Below, in pieces: positions 36,196-46,396 of a stretch of DNA of 64,000 bases. Numbering within the stretch: the stretch's first letter is position 1; every line of letters begins with the position of its first letter. The notes under the pieces were generated by a model. The model was not told where the DNA came from, made no database searches, and saw only the letters and a program-made list of their open reading frames with translations. The position numbers were made by a program, and so were the translations under genes. The DNA is from an uncultured Pelagibacteraceae bacterium (lineage in GTDB: Bacteria > Pseudomonadota > Alphaproteobacteria > Pelagibacterales > Pelagibacteraceae): assembly GCA_902592985.1 (NCBI GenBank), contig CACJGR010000001.1, positions 62,001 through 126,000 on the forward strand. Reading direction: 5' to 3'.

Positions 36196-36594
36196 ATGTC
36201 TAAACAATTTGAACAAATAAGCATTAAACCCGGTTTTATGAAATATAATGGAGGTTTGATATTTAGAGAAATTTCAGAAAATGAATATGAATTTAAAACA
36301 ACTATTAAAGAAAATCATTTAAATACAGTAGGGATTACTCATGGAGGCTACATCGCTTCAATTATAGATTCAGGCGCAGGCACTGGTGCGTACAGGGTCA
36401 CAAACAACTCTAAATGTGTTACAATTTCTTTAGACATAAAATTTATTGGAGCCACTAAACTAGGTGATGAAATTGTTGGTTTTGTTAAAATTTTAAAACG
36501 TACAAAGTCAATGGTATTTTTAATTTGCCATTTAAAAAACAATGAAAAACTTATTGCTTCTGCATCTGGAATTTGGAAAATTCTTAATAAGTAG
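36196..36594 (+). CDS. PaaI-type hotdog thioesterase
   Basis: A 132-aa hotdog-fold protein. The core helix motif THGGYIASIIDSGAGTGAYR (about residues 48-67) matches the PaaI/YbgC-like HGG...D pattern, where the Asp is catalytic. The strand ISLDIKFIGATKLGD follows. It probably hydrolyses an acyl-CoA, perhaps freeing CoA. It overlaps the convergent TRAP permease gene by 11 nt. Confidence 0.8.
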   Translation: MSKQFEQISIKPGFMKYNGGLIFREISENEYEFKTTIKENHLNTVGITHGGYIASIIDSGAGTGAYRVTNNSKCVTISLDIKFIGATKLGDEIVGFVKILKRTKSMVFLICHLKNNEKLIASASGIWKILNK

Positions 36595-38911
36595 GTTTTC
36601 TTCTATAATTTAAATATCCAAAAATAAATAATAATAACATAGCAAACGGATAAACTATTACTTTGTTTGGTCTATCTAAATTTTCTATTTTAAATTCACT
36701 TATGAAATCACCAACTTTAAAGCCTTCCTTTTTGGCTAAACTACTCTGTTTTAAAGTATCTACTACAATTTTATTTTCATCTTTAACTAAATTAATTCCA
36801 TATTCTTCTAAATTAAAGTTATTTTCAAACGTGTTTTTTTTAATAACAAATAATTTATATCTTTCGCCATATTCACTTAATCGAGTGATTTTCAAATGTA
36901 CTTCTTTATTTGGTTCTAAGTTTACTGAATAAATATTATTTAAATCTTTATAATTATATTTAGGATAAAATTTATTTAGAATAAAATCGGGTGATAATAA
37001 AGATATTGAGATAAATAAAAAAACTATAATTTCATACCATTGGAGTTTACTAAAAAACCATCTTTGTGTAGCAGCAGTAAACACTAGTATACCAGTTAAA
37101 GAAGTTAAAATTACTAATAATGCATGCCAAATATTTTCGACTCCTATTAAAAGTAGCTCATGATTGAATAAAAAAACAATAGGAAGAATACCTGTTCTTA
37201 AACTGTACCAAAAAGCTTGTACTCCAGTCTTAAGTGGATCTCCTCCTGAAATAGCTGCTGCTGCATATGATGCTAAACCAACAGGTGGTGTAACATCCGC
37301 CATTAATCCAAAATAAAATACAAATAAGTGAACAGCTATAAGTGGAAATATAAATCCAGAAGCATTACCTACATCTACTAAAACCATTGCCATCAATGAA
37401 GCTACAACTACATAATTAGCAGTTGTTGGAAGTCCCATTCCAAGCAATAAACACAATAGAATAGTTAACAATAATAAAATTACAACATTATCTTTAGCAA
37501 CTGACTCTATAACAACAATTAAATTTGTACTTAATCCTGTAGATCCCACTGCTCCTACTATTACTCCAGCAGTTGCTATAGCTATTCCAACGCTAACCAT
37601 ATTTATTGCACCTTTTTCAAAACCTACAATAGTTTGGTTAAACCAAGTTTTGAGAGCATCTTTAAAATTAGATTGTTTAATTAATTTATTTATCAAATTT
37701 ACAAAAATTAATGCGCTTGTTGCATAAAATATTGAATAAGAAGCCGTAAACCTTAAAACAACTAATAAATATATTAAAACAAAAATTGGAATTAAAAAAT
37801 GTAATCCAGCTAAAAAAGTATTTTTAAAATTTGGCACATCTTTTTCTTCCATGCCCTTAAGATTTAATTTTAAAGCTTCAAGATGAGAAATATAAAACAA
37901 AGCTACATAAGATATAATTGCAGGCAAAAAAGCATGTTTAACAACTTCAAAGTATGTTACTCCTATAAAACTTGCCATTACAAATGCTGCAGCTCCCATT
38001 ACTGGAGGCATTAATTGACCGTTAACTGAAGACGAAACTTCTATTGCTCCTGCTTTTTCCTGTGAAAAACCAGTTTTTTTCATAATTGGAATTGTAAAGG
38101 TTCCAGTAGTAACAGTATTTGCAATTGAAGAACCTGATATCAAGCCCGTCATTCCTGATCCTAATATCGCTGCTTTTGCAGGTCCTCCTCTCATTTTTCC
38201 AACCATAGCAAAAGCTAGATCTAAAAAATACTTTCCTCCTCCCGCTGTTTCTAAAAGTGCACCAAATAAAACAAATAGAAAAATAAAATCTACCGAAACA
38301 CCTATCGGGATTCCAAAAATAGCTTCTTGGTCAAACCATTGAAACCCTACAAGTCTCTTTAATGAAAGTCCTCCATGGGAAATTATTTCTGGAGCATATT
38401 TTCCAAAATAAGAAAATAATAAAAAACAAATTGCTATTATTACTAAAGGTAAACCAATAGCCCGTCTAGTAGCCTCAAGTAAAATTAAAATTCCACTTAT
38501 TCCAATGATTAATTCAATTGGTATATTAATATTTTGACCTAAACTAATATTTAAAAGAAATCCCCCTCTATCAACAAGTTGATCGTAAAAAAAATAAATA
38601 TATAAGCAACAAAAAGCTGCAATTAAACTAATTAAAATATCTATGATTGAAATTTTTTTAGATTTGGAAATAGGAAATATTAAAAATGTTAGAGTTAAAG
38701 CAAAACCTAAATGAATAGCTCTAGCAGGCAATCCTTTAAACATTCCAATGCCAAACATAAAAGGAAAGGGTGAGGCATACCAAAGTTGAAATAAAGTCCA
38801 AATGATTGCTATAGCAGCAACCACTTTTAAATGTAAACCTGTAAGGTTTCTAGTTGGTGATAAATCTTCACTAATTTTATTTTTTATATCAGTGCTTATG
38901 TTCTGATTCAT
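36584..38911 (-). CDS. TRAP transporter permease, fused 4TM/12TM type
   Basis: A 775-aa integral membrane protein combining the small (DctQ-like, about residues 30-180) and large (DctM-like, about 190-600) TRAP subunits. Large-subunit signatures include GMTGLISGSSIANTVTTGTF, LMPPVMGAAAFVMA and GMGLPTTANYVVVAS. The C-terminal part (about 600-775) has further helices and a PDZ-like stretch (SSLAKKEGFKVGDFI), as in DUF3394-containing TRAP fusions. It imports an organic acid or similar solute using the ion gradient together with the TAXI binding protein encoded upstream. An intergenic terminator separates the two genes. Confidence 0.93.
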   Translation of the reverse strand: MNQNISTDIKNKISEDLSPTRNLTGLHLKVVAAIAIIWTLFQLWYASPFPFMFGIGMFKGLPARAIHLGFALTLTFLIFPISKSKKISIIDILISLIAAFCCLYIYFFYDQLVDRGGFLLNISLGQNINIPIELIIGISGILILLEATRRAIGLPLVIIAICFLLFSYFGKYAPEIISHGGLSLKRLVGFQWFDQEAIFGIPIGVSVDFIFLFVLFGALLETAGGGKYFLDLAFAMVGKMRGGPAKAAILGSGMTGLISGSSIANTVTTGTFTIPIMKKTGFSQEKAGAIEVSSSVNGQLMPPVMGAAAFVMASFIGVTYFEVVKHAFLPAIISYVALFYISHLEALKLNLKGMEEKDVPNFKNTFLAGLHFLIPIFVLIYLLVVLRFTASYSIFYATSALIFVNLINKLIKQSNFKDALKTWFNQTIVGFEKGAINMVSVGIAIATAGVIVGAVGSTGLSTNLIVVIESVAKDNVVILLLLTILLCLLLGMGLPTTANYVVVASLMAMVLVDVGNASGFIFPLIAVHLFVFYFGLMADVTPPVGLASYAAAAISGGDPLKTGVQAFWYSLRTGILPIVFLFNHELLLIGVENIWHALLVILTSLTGILVFTAATQRWFFSKLQWYEIIVFLFISISLLSPDFILNKFYPKYNYKDLNNIYSVNLEPNKEVHLKITRLSEYGERYKLFVIKKNTFENNFNLEEYGINLVKDENKIVVDTLKQSSLAKKEGFKVGDFISEFKIENLDRPNKVIVYPFAMLLLFIFGYLNYRRKPTY

Positions 38912-38933
38912 TTTGAAAAAGATACCTTATTAT

Positions 38934-38964
38934 AAAAAAAAAGGCCCAAAAAATATTGGGCCTT
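38934..38964 (-). terminator. Intrinsic terminator between TAXI binding protein and TRAP permease
   Basis: The stem AAGGCCCAA / TTGGGCCTT (38941-38949 with 38956-38964) has a 6-nt loop. It is followed on the minus strand by a run of nine T (38942-38934). It lies after the binding-protein stop and before the permease ATG, so it likely attenuates transcription and keeps binding protein in excess over permease. The symmetric T run on the other strand is shorter. Confidence 0.8.
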
Positions 38965-38987
38965 TTTAATTTAATTATGTATTTAAA

Positions 38988-40004
38988 TTACATTAACCCA
39001 GCTTCTTTGTAGTATTTAATTGCACCAGGATGTAATGGAGCAGATAAACCATCCGCAATCATGTTTTTCTTTTCTAATGGACCAAAAGCAGGATGTTGTG
39101 CTCTAAAAGCATCAAAGTTTTCAAAAACAGCTTTAGTTACTAAATAAACTAGTTCTTCTGAAACATCTGCGCTAGTTACCACAGTAGCTTTAACGCCGAA
39201 TGTAGTTACATCATCTTTTTGGCCTGTATAAGTCCATGAAGGAATTACTGCTTTAGCGTAGTAATCTGCACCATCAATCAAACCTTGAACAGGTCCACCT
39301 GTAAGATTAATTGGTGATGCTTTTGCTGCACAAGTTGCTGCTTGTTCCATAGCACCATTTGGAAATCCTACTGAATAACCAAATGCATCTATTTTACCAT
39401 CACATAACGCTTTCACTTGTTCAGATGAAGTTAACTCTGTAACAGATTTAAAGAAACTATTGTCAACCCCCATTGCTTTCATAAGTTCTTCCATGGTTCC
39501 TCTTTGACCAGATCCAGGATTACCTATGTTAACAACCTTGCCTTCAAGTCCTGCAAAATCACTTATATTTGCACTTGCATTTGCCCAAATTTGAAACGGT
39601 TCATTATGAACTGAAAAAACAGCTCTTAGATTTTTAAACTGTTTTCCCTCCCATTTACTTGAACCATTAACAGCATGATATTGCCAGTCAGATTGAGCTA
39701 CACCAAATTGGAATTCACCTTCTTTGATTTTTCCAATATTATAGTTAGATCCACCTGTCGACGGTGCTGTACATCTGTAGGCTTTATCTGTGGCAGCTTT
39801 TTTTCTTCCATGTTCAGAACTAGTTGCATATTTATGCAACATTTTACAAATTGAATTTCCAGTTTGGAAATAAACTCCAGTAGGTCCTCCAGTTCCTATC
39901 GTAAAAAACTCTGCCGCAGCTTTAGGTTTATTTTGTGTATAAAAAATTCCACCTATAACAACCACTGCAATAAGTAATGTTATTATGCCTTGATTTTTTT
40001 TCAT
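38988..40004 (-). CDS. TAXI-family TRAP solute-binding protein
   Basis: A 338-aa periplasmic binding protein with an N-terminal hydrophobic signal segment (about residues 7-24) and the TAXI family opening FFTIGTGGPTGVYFQTGN. GSGQRGTMEELMKAMGV and the C-terminal LHPGAIKYYKEAGLM are also typical. The ATG is preceded by an unusually strong Shine-Dalgarno sequence, GGGGGA, a few bases upstream, which fits high expression. GC content and codon use look richer than in the glycan genes, also typical of a highly expressed gene. The substrate is unknown. Confidence 0.93.
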   Translation of the reverse strand: MKKNQGIITLLIAVVVIGGIFYTQNKPKAAAEFFTIGTGGPTGVYFQTGNSICKMLHKYATSSEHGRKKAATDKAYRCTAPSTGGSNYNIGKIKEGEFQFGVAQSDWQYHAVNGSSKWEGKQFKNLRAVFSVHNEPFQIWANASANISDFAGLEGKVVNIGNPGSGQRGTMEELMKAMGVDNSFFKSVTELTSSEQVKALCDGKIDAFGYSVGFPNGAMEQAATCAAKASPINLTGGPVQGLIDGADYYAKAVIPSWTYTGQKDDVTTFGVKATVVTSADVSEELVYLVTKAVFENFDAFRAQHPAFGPLEKKNMIADGLSAPLHPGAIKYYKEAGLM

Positions 40005-40115
40005 TATTCCCCCTATAATGTTTTTAATTTATTTGATTCTAACAGTTCAGTATGGAGTGAGTCTAGAGTAATTCTAAACTATAAAAAAATTTAATAAACT
40101 CAATTAAGCCAGTTT

Positions 40116-41342
40116 TTATAGTGATTCCACCCAATGCTTTAGTCTCTTGGTGCCCTCTACAATTTTAGGAGCAAATTTAGATATGGAATTAATATTTGAT
40201 ATATTATTTTTTTTTATATAATTCATAAATTCACGTCCATTAAAATCTGTAAAACTTAATCTTACTATCATTCGTTCTTCAGAAAATCCAAAATCAGACC
40301 CTGGTAATAAAGCTACACCAGTTTTTTCAAGAATATTGTTACACATTTCTTCAGCTGTAGAAAATTTTTTAATTGAAAATTCAGGCATGAGATAAAAGCC
40401 ACCTTGAGGTTTATTAATATTTATTTTATTTGATTTTAAATTTTTATAAACATATTCGCCAACTGACTTAAGAATAGAACAAGAATTACTAATATACTCA
40501 TTATGATTATTACTATAAGCAGCTATAGCAGCATATTGTATTGGTGCACTAACCGATGAAAAAGTTTCACTTGCTAAAATTTTAAGAGAATTTCTTAGTT
40601 CTTTTAAAGCTTCTGGAATTATAAAATATCCTAACCTCCACCCACCTGCTCCACACCATTTGCTAAGACCTGTGCTAATAATAGTTTTTTCAGGATAAAA
40701 TTGTGAAATAGATTTAAAATTTTCGTTAAAGCTTAACTCTGAATAAATTTCATCTGATAATATTAAAATATTATATTTTTTTGCAATACTGCTTATTTCT
40801 TTTAAATTATCACAGATTTGACCCGAAGGATTATTTGGAGAATTTAAAAATAATAAATAATTTTTTTGTTTATCTTTTAAAATAATTTTTTCTATTTCCT
40901 CTGCTGTTGGAAACCAATTATTTTCACTTGTTGTTGTAATCCAATGAGTTTTATTTCTGCTTAATAAAGCTTGTGGAGCATAAGATACCCAACTAGGTGT
41001 CGGAAGTAATATATCTCCATCAAAAAGCAACTGAAGTAAAAACATTAATTCTTTGGTGCCAGGACCTATAATTATATTTTCAGATTTATAATTTTGACTA
41101 CTTTTAGTGTTTGAGTATTTTGAAATAGCTGTTCTTAATTCACTTAAGCCTTGCATAGGCAAATATTTGTTTTGATATGCATTATTTTTTAACTCATCAA
41201 CAACATCATCTGGAACTTCAAAAGGTGACTGTCCAAAACCAAATTTGTAAATTTTTTTACCGTCTGATTCCAGCTTATTTGAAATTTCATTTATTCTAAG
41301 TGTTGATGAGGGTTCTAATTTTTTGACTATGTCTTTTAGCAT
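40116..41342 (-). CDS. Class I/II pyridoxal-phosphate aminotransferase
   Basis: A 408-aa fold-type I aminotransferase. Visible motifs are GFGQSPFEVPDDV near the N-terminus, LFLNSPNNPSGQI (substrate/cofactor Asn), ILSDEIYSELSF (Asp) and STGLSKWCGAGGWRLGY with the Schiff-base Lys and phosphate-binding Arg. The overall pattern is that of aspartate/aromatic-type enzymes, but specificity cannot be set. Its ATG directly follows the stop codon of acetoacetyl-CoA synthetase in the same frame. Confidence 0.85.
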   Translation of the reverse strand: MLKDIVKKLEPSSTLRINEISNKLESDGKKIYKFGFGQSPFEVPDDVVDELKNNAYQNKYLPMQGLSELRTAISKYSNTKSSQNYKSENIIIGPGTKELMFLLQLLFDGDILLPTPSWVSYAPQALLSRNKTHWITTTSENNWFPTAEEIEKIILKDKQKNYLLFLNSPNNPSGQICDNLKEISSIAKKYNILILSDEIYSELSFNENFKSISQFYPEKTIISTGLSKWCGAGGWRLGYFIIPEALKELRNSLKILASETFSSVSAPIQYAAIAAYSNNHNEYISNSCSILKSVGEYVYKNLKSNKININKPQGGFYLMPEFSIKKFSTAEEMCNNILEKTGVALLPGSDFGFSEERMIVRLSFTDFNGREFMNYIKKNNISNINSISKFAPKIVEGTKRLKHWVESL

Positions 41343-43304
41343 TTAATAATTTAATTCTTTTAAATTTTTATATTGTTCTAGAACTTCTGGATTAGCTAGT
41401 GCTTCTTTATTTTTAATTACATTACCTTCTATTATACTTTTAACTGCTAATTCAACTATTTTTCCATTTTTAGTTCTAGGAATATCATTTACGGCAATAA
41501 CTTTGTCTGGAACATGTCTTGGAGAAGCATTTTTTTTTATTTGTTTTTTTAGCTTATTTAATAATTCTTTATTAAGCACATAGTTAGGGCTGAGCACTAT
41601 AAATAAAATTATTCTAATATCATTATCCCAAGTTTGTCCAACAACTATAGATTCTTTAATTTCTATAAACTTTTCTACCTCTGAGTATATTTCTGCTGTT
41701 CCTAGTCTCACTCCACCTGGATTAAGTGTGGTATCTGATCGTCCATAAATAATAAATCCACCTGACTTTTTTATTTCAACATAATCACCATGGTGCCAAA
41801 TGTTTGAAAATCTATTAAAATATGCATCTTTAAATTTAGTATCATGCTTATCGTTCCAAAATTTTAATGGCATGGTTGGAAAAGGACTTTTGCATACAAG
41901 CTCACCTTTAAGGTTTCTTATGGATTTTCCTTTTTTATTAAAAACATCAACATCTAAACCTAATCCTTTATTTTGAATTTCACCTGAAATTACTGGTTCA
42001 AATAAATTCCCTAGTACAAAGCAGGAAACAATATCAGTGCCTCCTGATATTGAAGATAAATGTATATCTTGTTTTACATCTTTATAAATATATTCAAATC
42101 CGTCGTTCGATAATGGAGATCCAGTAGAACAAATTGTTTTCAATTTATTAAGTTTATATTTATCTTTAATTGAAATTTTAGATTTTCTTAAAGCATCAAT
42201 ATATTTTGCACTCACACCAAAAAGAGTGATTTTTTCTTTTTCAGCAATTTTAAATAATAAATCTTTTTTTTTAAACATTGGTGAACCATCAAATAAAACA
42301 ATCGAAGCTTTAGAAGCTAGAGCACTAACTAACCAATTCCACATCATCCATCCACATGTAGTAAAATAAAACACATTGTCATTTTCTTTAATATCACAAT
42401 GTAATTGGTGTTCTTTTTTATGTTGAAGCAAAACACCACCGCTTCTATGACAAATACATTTAGGTTTTCCAGTAGTTCCACTGGAATAAACTATTGTTAA
42501 TGGTTGCTCAAAATCAAATTTTGAAAATTTTATTTTTTTAGGTTTAATTTTACTTAATTCTTTCCAATTATATATTTTAACTTTTTGAATTTCTAATTTA
42601 TTTAATATATTTTTTTTGCCTGGATAATTAATGACGACAACATATTGAATCGATTTTATTTTTTCTAATATTTGAGGAAGTCTTCCTAATACATTAATTT
42701 CTTTTCCATTATAAAAATATTTATCAACTATAAATAAAATTTTTGGCTTAATTTGTGAAAAACGTTCTATTACACCATTAATACCAAAATCTGGAGAACA
42801 TGAAGACCAAATAGCTCCTAAAGAAGAAGTAGCAAGAAATGCTTCTACTGTTTCAATAAAATTTGGTAAATATGCAGCTATTCTATCATTCTTTTTTAAT
42901 TTTATTTTTTTAAAAAATTTTATAATTTTACTTACATTATTATTTAATTCTAGCCAAGTTCGTTCTTCTCTAAAACCATTTTCACTAATAAATGTTACTG
43001 CTTTATTTTTATTATTTTTTATAAGTAAATTTTCTGCAAAGTTTAATTTAGATTTAGGTAAAAAAATACTTTTATAAAAGATTTTTGATATTTCTAATTT
43101 CTTGTTACTCTTAAATCCTTTAACCTTACAATAATCCCAAATAGAACTCCAAAAACTTCCAGGATTTTTAATACTCCAATTTAAAATATCTTTATAATTA
43201 TTATTAAATTTTAAATTAAATTTCTTTGAAATAAATTTTTTGTAATCATACAAATTGGAATTCAATTTTCTTTCTCTAGAAGCCTCCCATAATTTTTTGG
43301 CCAT
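41343..43304 (-). CDS. aacS: Acetoacetate-CoA ligase
   Basis: A 653-aa ANL-superfamily ligase. The N-terminal region (LWEASRERKLNSNLYDY and GSFWSSIWDYCKVKGFKS) is characteristic of acetoacetyl-CoA synthetase rather than acetyl-CoA synthetase. The AMP-binding motif is IVYSSGTTGKPKCICH, followed by GWMMWNW, STGSPLSNDGFE, GGTDI and YGRSDTTLNPGGVRLGTAE. The C-terminal Lys lies in PRTKNGKIVE. It activates acetoacetate for cleavage by thiolase. It abuts the aminotransferase gene and is divergent from the helicase gene (174-nt gap). Confidence 0.9.
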   Translation of the reverse strand: MAKKLWEASRERKLNSNLYDYKKFISKKFNLKFNNNYKDILNWSIKNPGSFWSSIWDYCKVKGFKSNKKLEISKIFYKSIFLPKSKLNFAENLLIKNNKNKAVTFISENGFREERTWLELNNNVSKIIKFFKKIKLKKNDRIAAYLPNFIETVEAFLATSSLGAIWSSCSPDFGINGVIERFSQIKPKILFIVDKYFYNGKEINVLGRLPQILEKIKSIQYVVVINYPGKKNILNKLEIQKVKIYNWKELSKIKPKKIKFSKFDFEQPLTIVYSSGTTGKPKCICHRSGGVLLQHKKEHQLHCDIKENDNVFYFTTCGWMMWNWLVSALASKASIVLFDGSPMFKKKDLLFKIAEKEKITLFGVSAKYIDALRKSKISIKDKYKLNKLKTICSTGSPLSNDGFEYIYKDVKQDIHLSSISGGTDIVSCFVLGNLFEPVISGEIQNKGLGLDVDVFNKKGKSIRNLKGELVCKSPFPTMPLKFWNDKHDTKFKDAYFNRFSNIWHHGDYVEIKKSGGFIIYGRSDTTLNPGGVRLGTAEIYSEVEKFIEIKESIVVGQTWDNDIRIILFIVLSPNYVLNKELLNKLKKQIKKNASPRHVPDKVIAVNDIPRTKNGKIVELAVKSIIEGNVIKNKEALANPEVLEQYKNLKELNY

Positions 43305-43478
43305 AATTTTAATCTAAATAATTATTGTAGAATTAATTTGATTTATGTTACTCTAAATTAAATATAAACACTAAATGAGAACTTTTACTCTTATGATTCG
43401 GTCATGTTTTAGACTATTTTTGTTCTTCAACGATAACAATATGTAGTAGCAAATTAATTTAACATACCAAAGATTGAA

Positions 43479-45962
43479 ATGGCAAAAAATAAAATTACGG
43501 CTGTTCTAGGACCTACTAATACTGGAAAAACTTACCTGGCTATTGAAACAATGCTTTCTTTTGATTCTGGAATGATTGGTTTTCCTTTAAGACTATTAGC
43601 AAGAGAAGTCTACGATAAAATTATTAAAAAAATAAATCCTAGTAAGGTTGCATTAATAACTGGAGAAGAAAAAATTATACCGGTAAATGCTAAATATTAT
43701 CTTTGTACTGTAGAATCTATGCCAATCGATAAAAATTTAGAATTTGTTGCTATAGACGAAGTTCAAATGTGTGCAGATCATGAAAGAGGTCATATTTTTA
43801 CTGATCGATTATTAAATCTTCGAGGTGAAAAACTTACAATGTTAATGGGATCCAGTACAATAAAAAATATTATTATTAACTTAAATGAAGATACCGAGTT
43901 TATTAATAAAGAAAGGTTATCAAAACTTTCTTATAAAGGTCATAAAAAAATTTCTAGAATAGACAGAAAAACTGCAATTATAGCTTTTTCTTCGGAAGAA
44001 GTTTATGCAATTGCTGAACTAGTAAGAAGACAAAAAGGTGGTGCAGCAATTGTTATGGGGTCTCTAAGTCCAAAAACTAGAAATGCACAAGTTGAATTAT
44101 ATCAGTCAGGGGATGTTGATTTTTTAGTGGCAACAGATGCGATCGGTATGGGAATAAATATGGATTTAGAAAATGTTTATTTTTCAAATTTAAAAAAATT
44201 TGATGGTAAAAAACTAAGAAGATTAAATTTATCAGAAATTGGACAAATAGCAGGAAGAGCTGGAAGATATTTAAATGATGGAAATTTTGGAATAACAGGA
44301 GATTGTAAGGAAATTAATGCTGAAGAAGTAGAATTATTAGAAAGTCACAAATTTGAAGAGATAAAAACTCTAATTTGGAGAAATTCTAATCTAAATTTTA
44401 ATAATGCATCTAGTTTGATTAAATCTCTTGATGAAAAGCCTAATAGAGGTTGGTTAAAAAGAGTTAACGAATGTGAAGATGAAAAAGTTTTAAAATATTT
44501 TTTAAAAAATTTAAGTACACATAAAATATCTGAAAACCAACAAGTCTTAAGTTTGCTCTGGGAATGTTGCCAAATTCCTGATTTTGTCAAAAAAAATTAT
44601 GGTCATCATTTAGAAGTTGTAAGCAAAGTTTTCGACTTTCTTAATGGCAAAGAAAAGAAAATTACTAATAGCTATATGAAAAAACAACTATCTGTTTTAA
44701 ATAAATTGGAAGGAAATGTTGATTCTTTATCAAATAGAATTGCAAATGTTAGAACATGGTCTTATGTATCTAATAAAGTTAACTGGGTTGAAAATCAGGA
44801 TTATTGGGTTGAAAGAACAAAATTATTAGAAGATAAATTGTCAGATAGATTGCATGAAGAACTCACTAAAAGTTTTATTGATAAAAGAGCAAGTATTTTG
44901 GCTAGAGGATTAAAACAAGATATGACATTTAATACTGAAATCATTGAAGATGATAAAGTTATAATAAACAATCAATTTATTGGAAAATTAAAAGGACTAA
45001 AATTAGAGCTAGATTTAAAAGTTGACACACTGGACACAGATATAAAATCACTAAAAAAAGCTGCACGACAAAGTATTGGCCCAGAGTTAAACAAAAGAAT
45101 TAAACAAATCATTGACACTAGTTTACTTGAAATAAAAGATGATTTCAAAATTTACTGGAAAAAATTTCCAATCGCAAAATTATTACCTGGCAAAGATTAC
45201 CTAGATCCAGAACTATCTTTAATTATTGATGATATTATTGAAATTGCTGAACAAAAAAAACTTAAAGAATACTTAGAAAAATGGCTCAAAGAAAAAATTA
45301 ACTTTATATTAAAAAGCTTAATTGACCTAAAAAGTTTAAAAGAAAGTAACTCTTCTATAAGAGCTTTAGCTTATCAATTATATGAAAACAATGGTGTCTT
45401 AAAAAGAGACAAAGTTTCAGAATATTTAAAAAAACTTGGTCAAGATGAAAGAAAAGTTTTAAGAAATCTAGGAGTAAAATTTGGTAGATATCATGTATTT
45501 CTTTTTAAATTATTAAAACCAGAGGCAGTTTCCTTAAGAATTTTACTTTGGAAAAATTACCATCAAAAATCTTTTAATCTTAAACCTCCAACTTTTGGTC
45601 TAAATTTTTTAGAAAATAAAGATTATCAAAATAAAAATTTTATGCTTTTGTGTGGATTTGAGAATTTTGATAAATACTTTGTTAGAATAGATATTTTAGA
45701 GAGATTATTTGTACAAATTATAAACACAAACCCAGATGGTAAATCAAAAATAAAATTAGTCCCAGAAATGCTGAATTTACTTGGTTGCAGTAAAAATAAT
45801 TTTGTAAAATTAATACAAAAAATGAACTATAAAACCTTTGAAGAAGATAATGAATTTTATTTCAAATACACTCCAACTAAACAAAAAATTAAAAAAATTA
45901 TTAACAAAAAACATGAAGTCGACAATCCTTTTAATGTATTAAAAAATATTAATTTTAAATAA
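43479..45962 (+). CDS. SUV3-like ATP-dependent RNA/DNA helicase
   Basis: An 827-aa superfamily 2 helicase of the type related to mitochondrial SUV3. Motif I is LGPTNTGKT (residues 10-18), motif II FVAIDEVQM (DEVQ-like DExH variant, near 87-95), motif III-like MGSSTI, and motif VI IGQIAGRAGRYLNDG. A long C-terminal half with helical content follows, with no further domain recognised. SUV3 acts in mitochondrial RNA turnover; the alphaproteobacterial relatives are poorly characterised. It overlaps the TerB-like gene by 1 nt and heads the helicase-terB-fdxA-carD cluster. Confidence 0.88.
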   Translation: MAKNKITAVLGPTNTGKTYLAIETMLSFDSGMIGFPLRLLAREVYDKIIKKINPSKVALITGEEKIIPVNAKYYLCTVESMPIDKNLEFVAIDEVQMCADHERGHIFTDRLLNLRGEKLTMLMGSSTIKNIIINLNEDTEFINKERLSKLSYKGHKKISRIDRKTAIIAFSSEEVYAIAELVRRQKGGAAIVMGSLSPKTRNAQVELYQSGDVDFLVATDAIGMGINMDLENVYFSNLKKFDGKKLRRLNLSEIGQIAGRAGRYLNDGNFGITGDCKEINAEEVELLESHKFEEIKTLIWRNSNLNFNNASSLIKSLDEKPNRGWLKRVNECEDEKVLKYFLKNLSTHKISENQQVLSLLWECCQIPDFVKKNYGHHLEVVSKVFDFLNGKEKKITNSYMKKQLSVLNKLEGNVDSLSNRIANVRTWSYVSNKVNWVENQDYWVERTKLLEDKLSDRLHEELTKSFIDKRASILARGLKQDMTFNTEIIEDDKVIINNQFIGKLKGLKLELDLKVDTLDTDIKSLKKAARQSIGPELNKRIKQIIDTSLLEIKDDFKIYWKKFPIAKLLPGKDYLDPELSLIIDDIIEIAEQKKLKEYLEKWLKEKINFILKSLIDLKSLKESNSSIRALAYQLYENNGVLKRDKVSEYLKKLGQDERKVLRNLGVKFGRYHVFLFKLLKPEAVSLRILLWKNYHQKSFNLKPPTFGLNFLENKDYQNKNFMLLCGFENFDKYFVRIDILERLFVQIINTNPDGKSKIKLVPEMLNLLGCSKNNFVKLIQKMNYKTFEEDNEFYFKYTPTKQKIKKIINKKHEVDNPFNVLKNINFK

Positions 45963-46396
45963 TGTTTAATTTTTTCAAAAAAAATGATTCTAAAGATAAA
46001 ACTGAGAGTAATCATGAATTATTATCTAAAACTGCATCATTACTTATTCATGCGGCAAAAATTGATGAAAATTATACTGATAAAGAAAAAGAAATTATTA
46101 AAAAAACTTTAATTAAACTAGGTGTAGAAGAATCTAAAGTAGATAAAATTATGTTAACTGCCGAAAGAAATGAAGAAAAATCAAATCAAATACTAGATTT
46201 TACAAGAGAAATTAAAAGTGCTAGTAACGAATTTAAAATTAAAATTACTGAAACTCTGTGGAACATTATTTATTCAAATAAAGAAGCAGATATGTACGAA
46301 TCTAATTTAATGAGAAGATTGTCAGCCCTGTTGTACTTGGATAATAAAATAGCGAGCGAAATTAAAGAAAAAGTAAAAAGTAAATTTGATAAATGA
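45962..46396 (+). CDS. TerB-family protein
   Basis: A 144-aa protein that is largely helical. [22 protein letters not shown] (acidic D-x-N-x-T-x-x-E pattern) and a second SNKEADMYE...[10 protein letters not shown] block match the TerB-like domain seen in tellurite-resistance proteins and many unrelated contexts. The function here is unknown. It overlaps both the helicase (1 nt) and fdxA (4 nt) genes, so it is likely translated with them. In many other alphaproteobacteria this slot holds an S4-domain RNA-binding gene instead. Confidence 0.75.
   Translation: MFNFFKKNDSKDKTESNHELLSKTASLLIHAAKIDENYTDKEKEIIKKTLIKLGVEESKVDKIMLTAERNEEKSNQILDFTREIKSASNEFKIKITETLWNIIYSNKEADMYESNLMRRLSALLYLDNKIASEIKEKVKSKFDK

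Noticed and set aside
38988-40115. Glycine or SAM-type riboswitch upstream of transporter and aminotransferase genes
   Set aside because: The gap at 40005-40115 shows no conserved riboswitch core or convincing multi-stem fold by eye.
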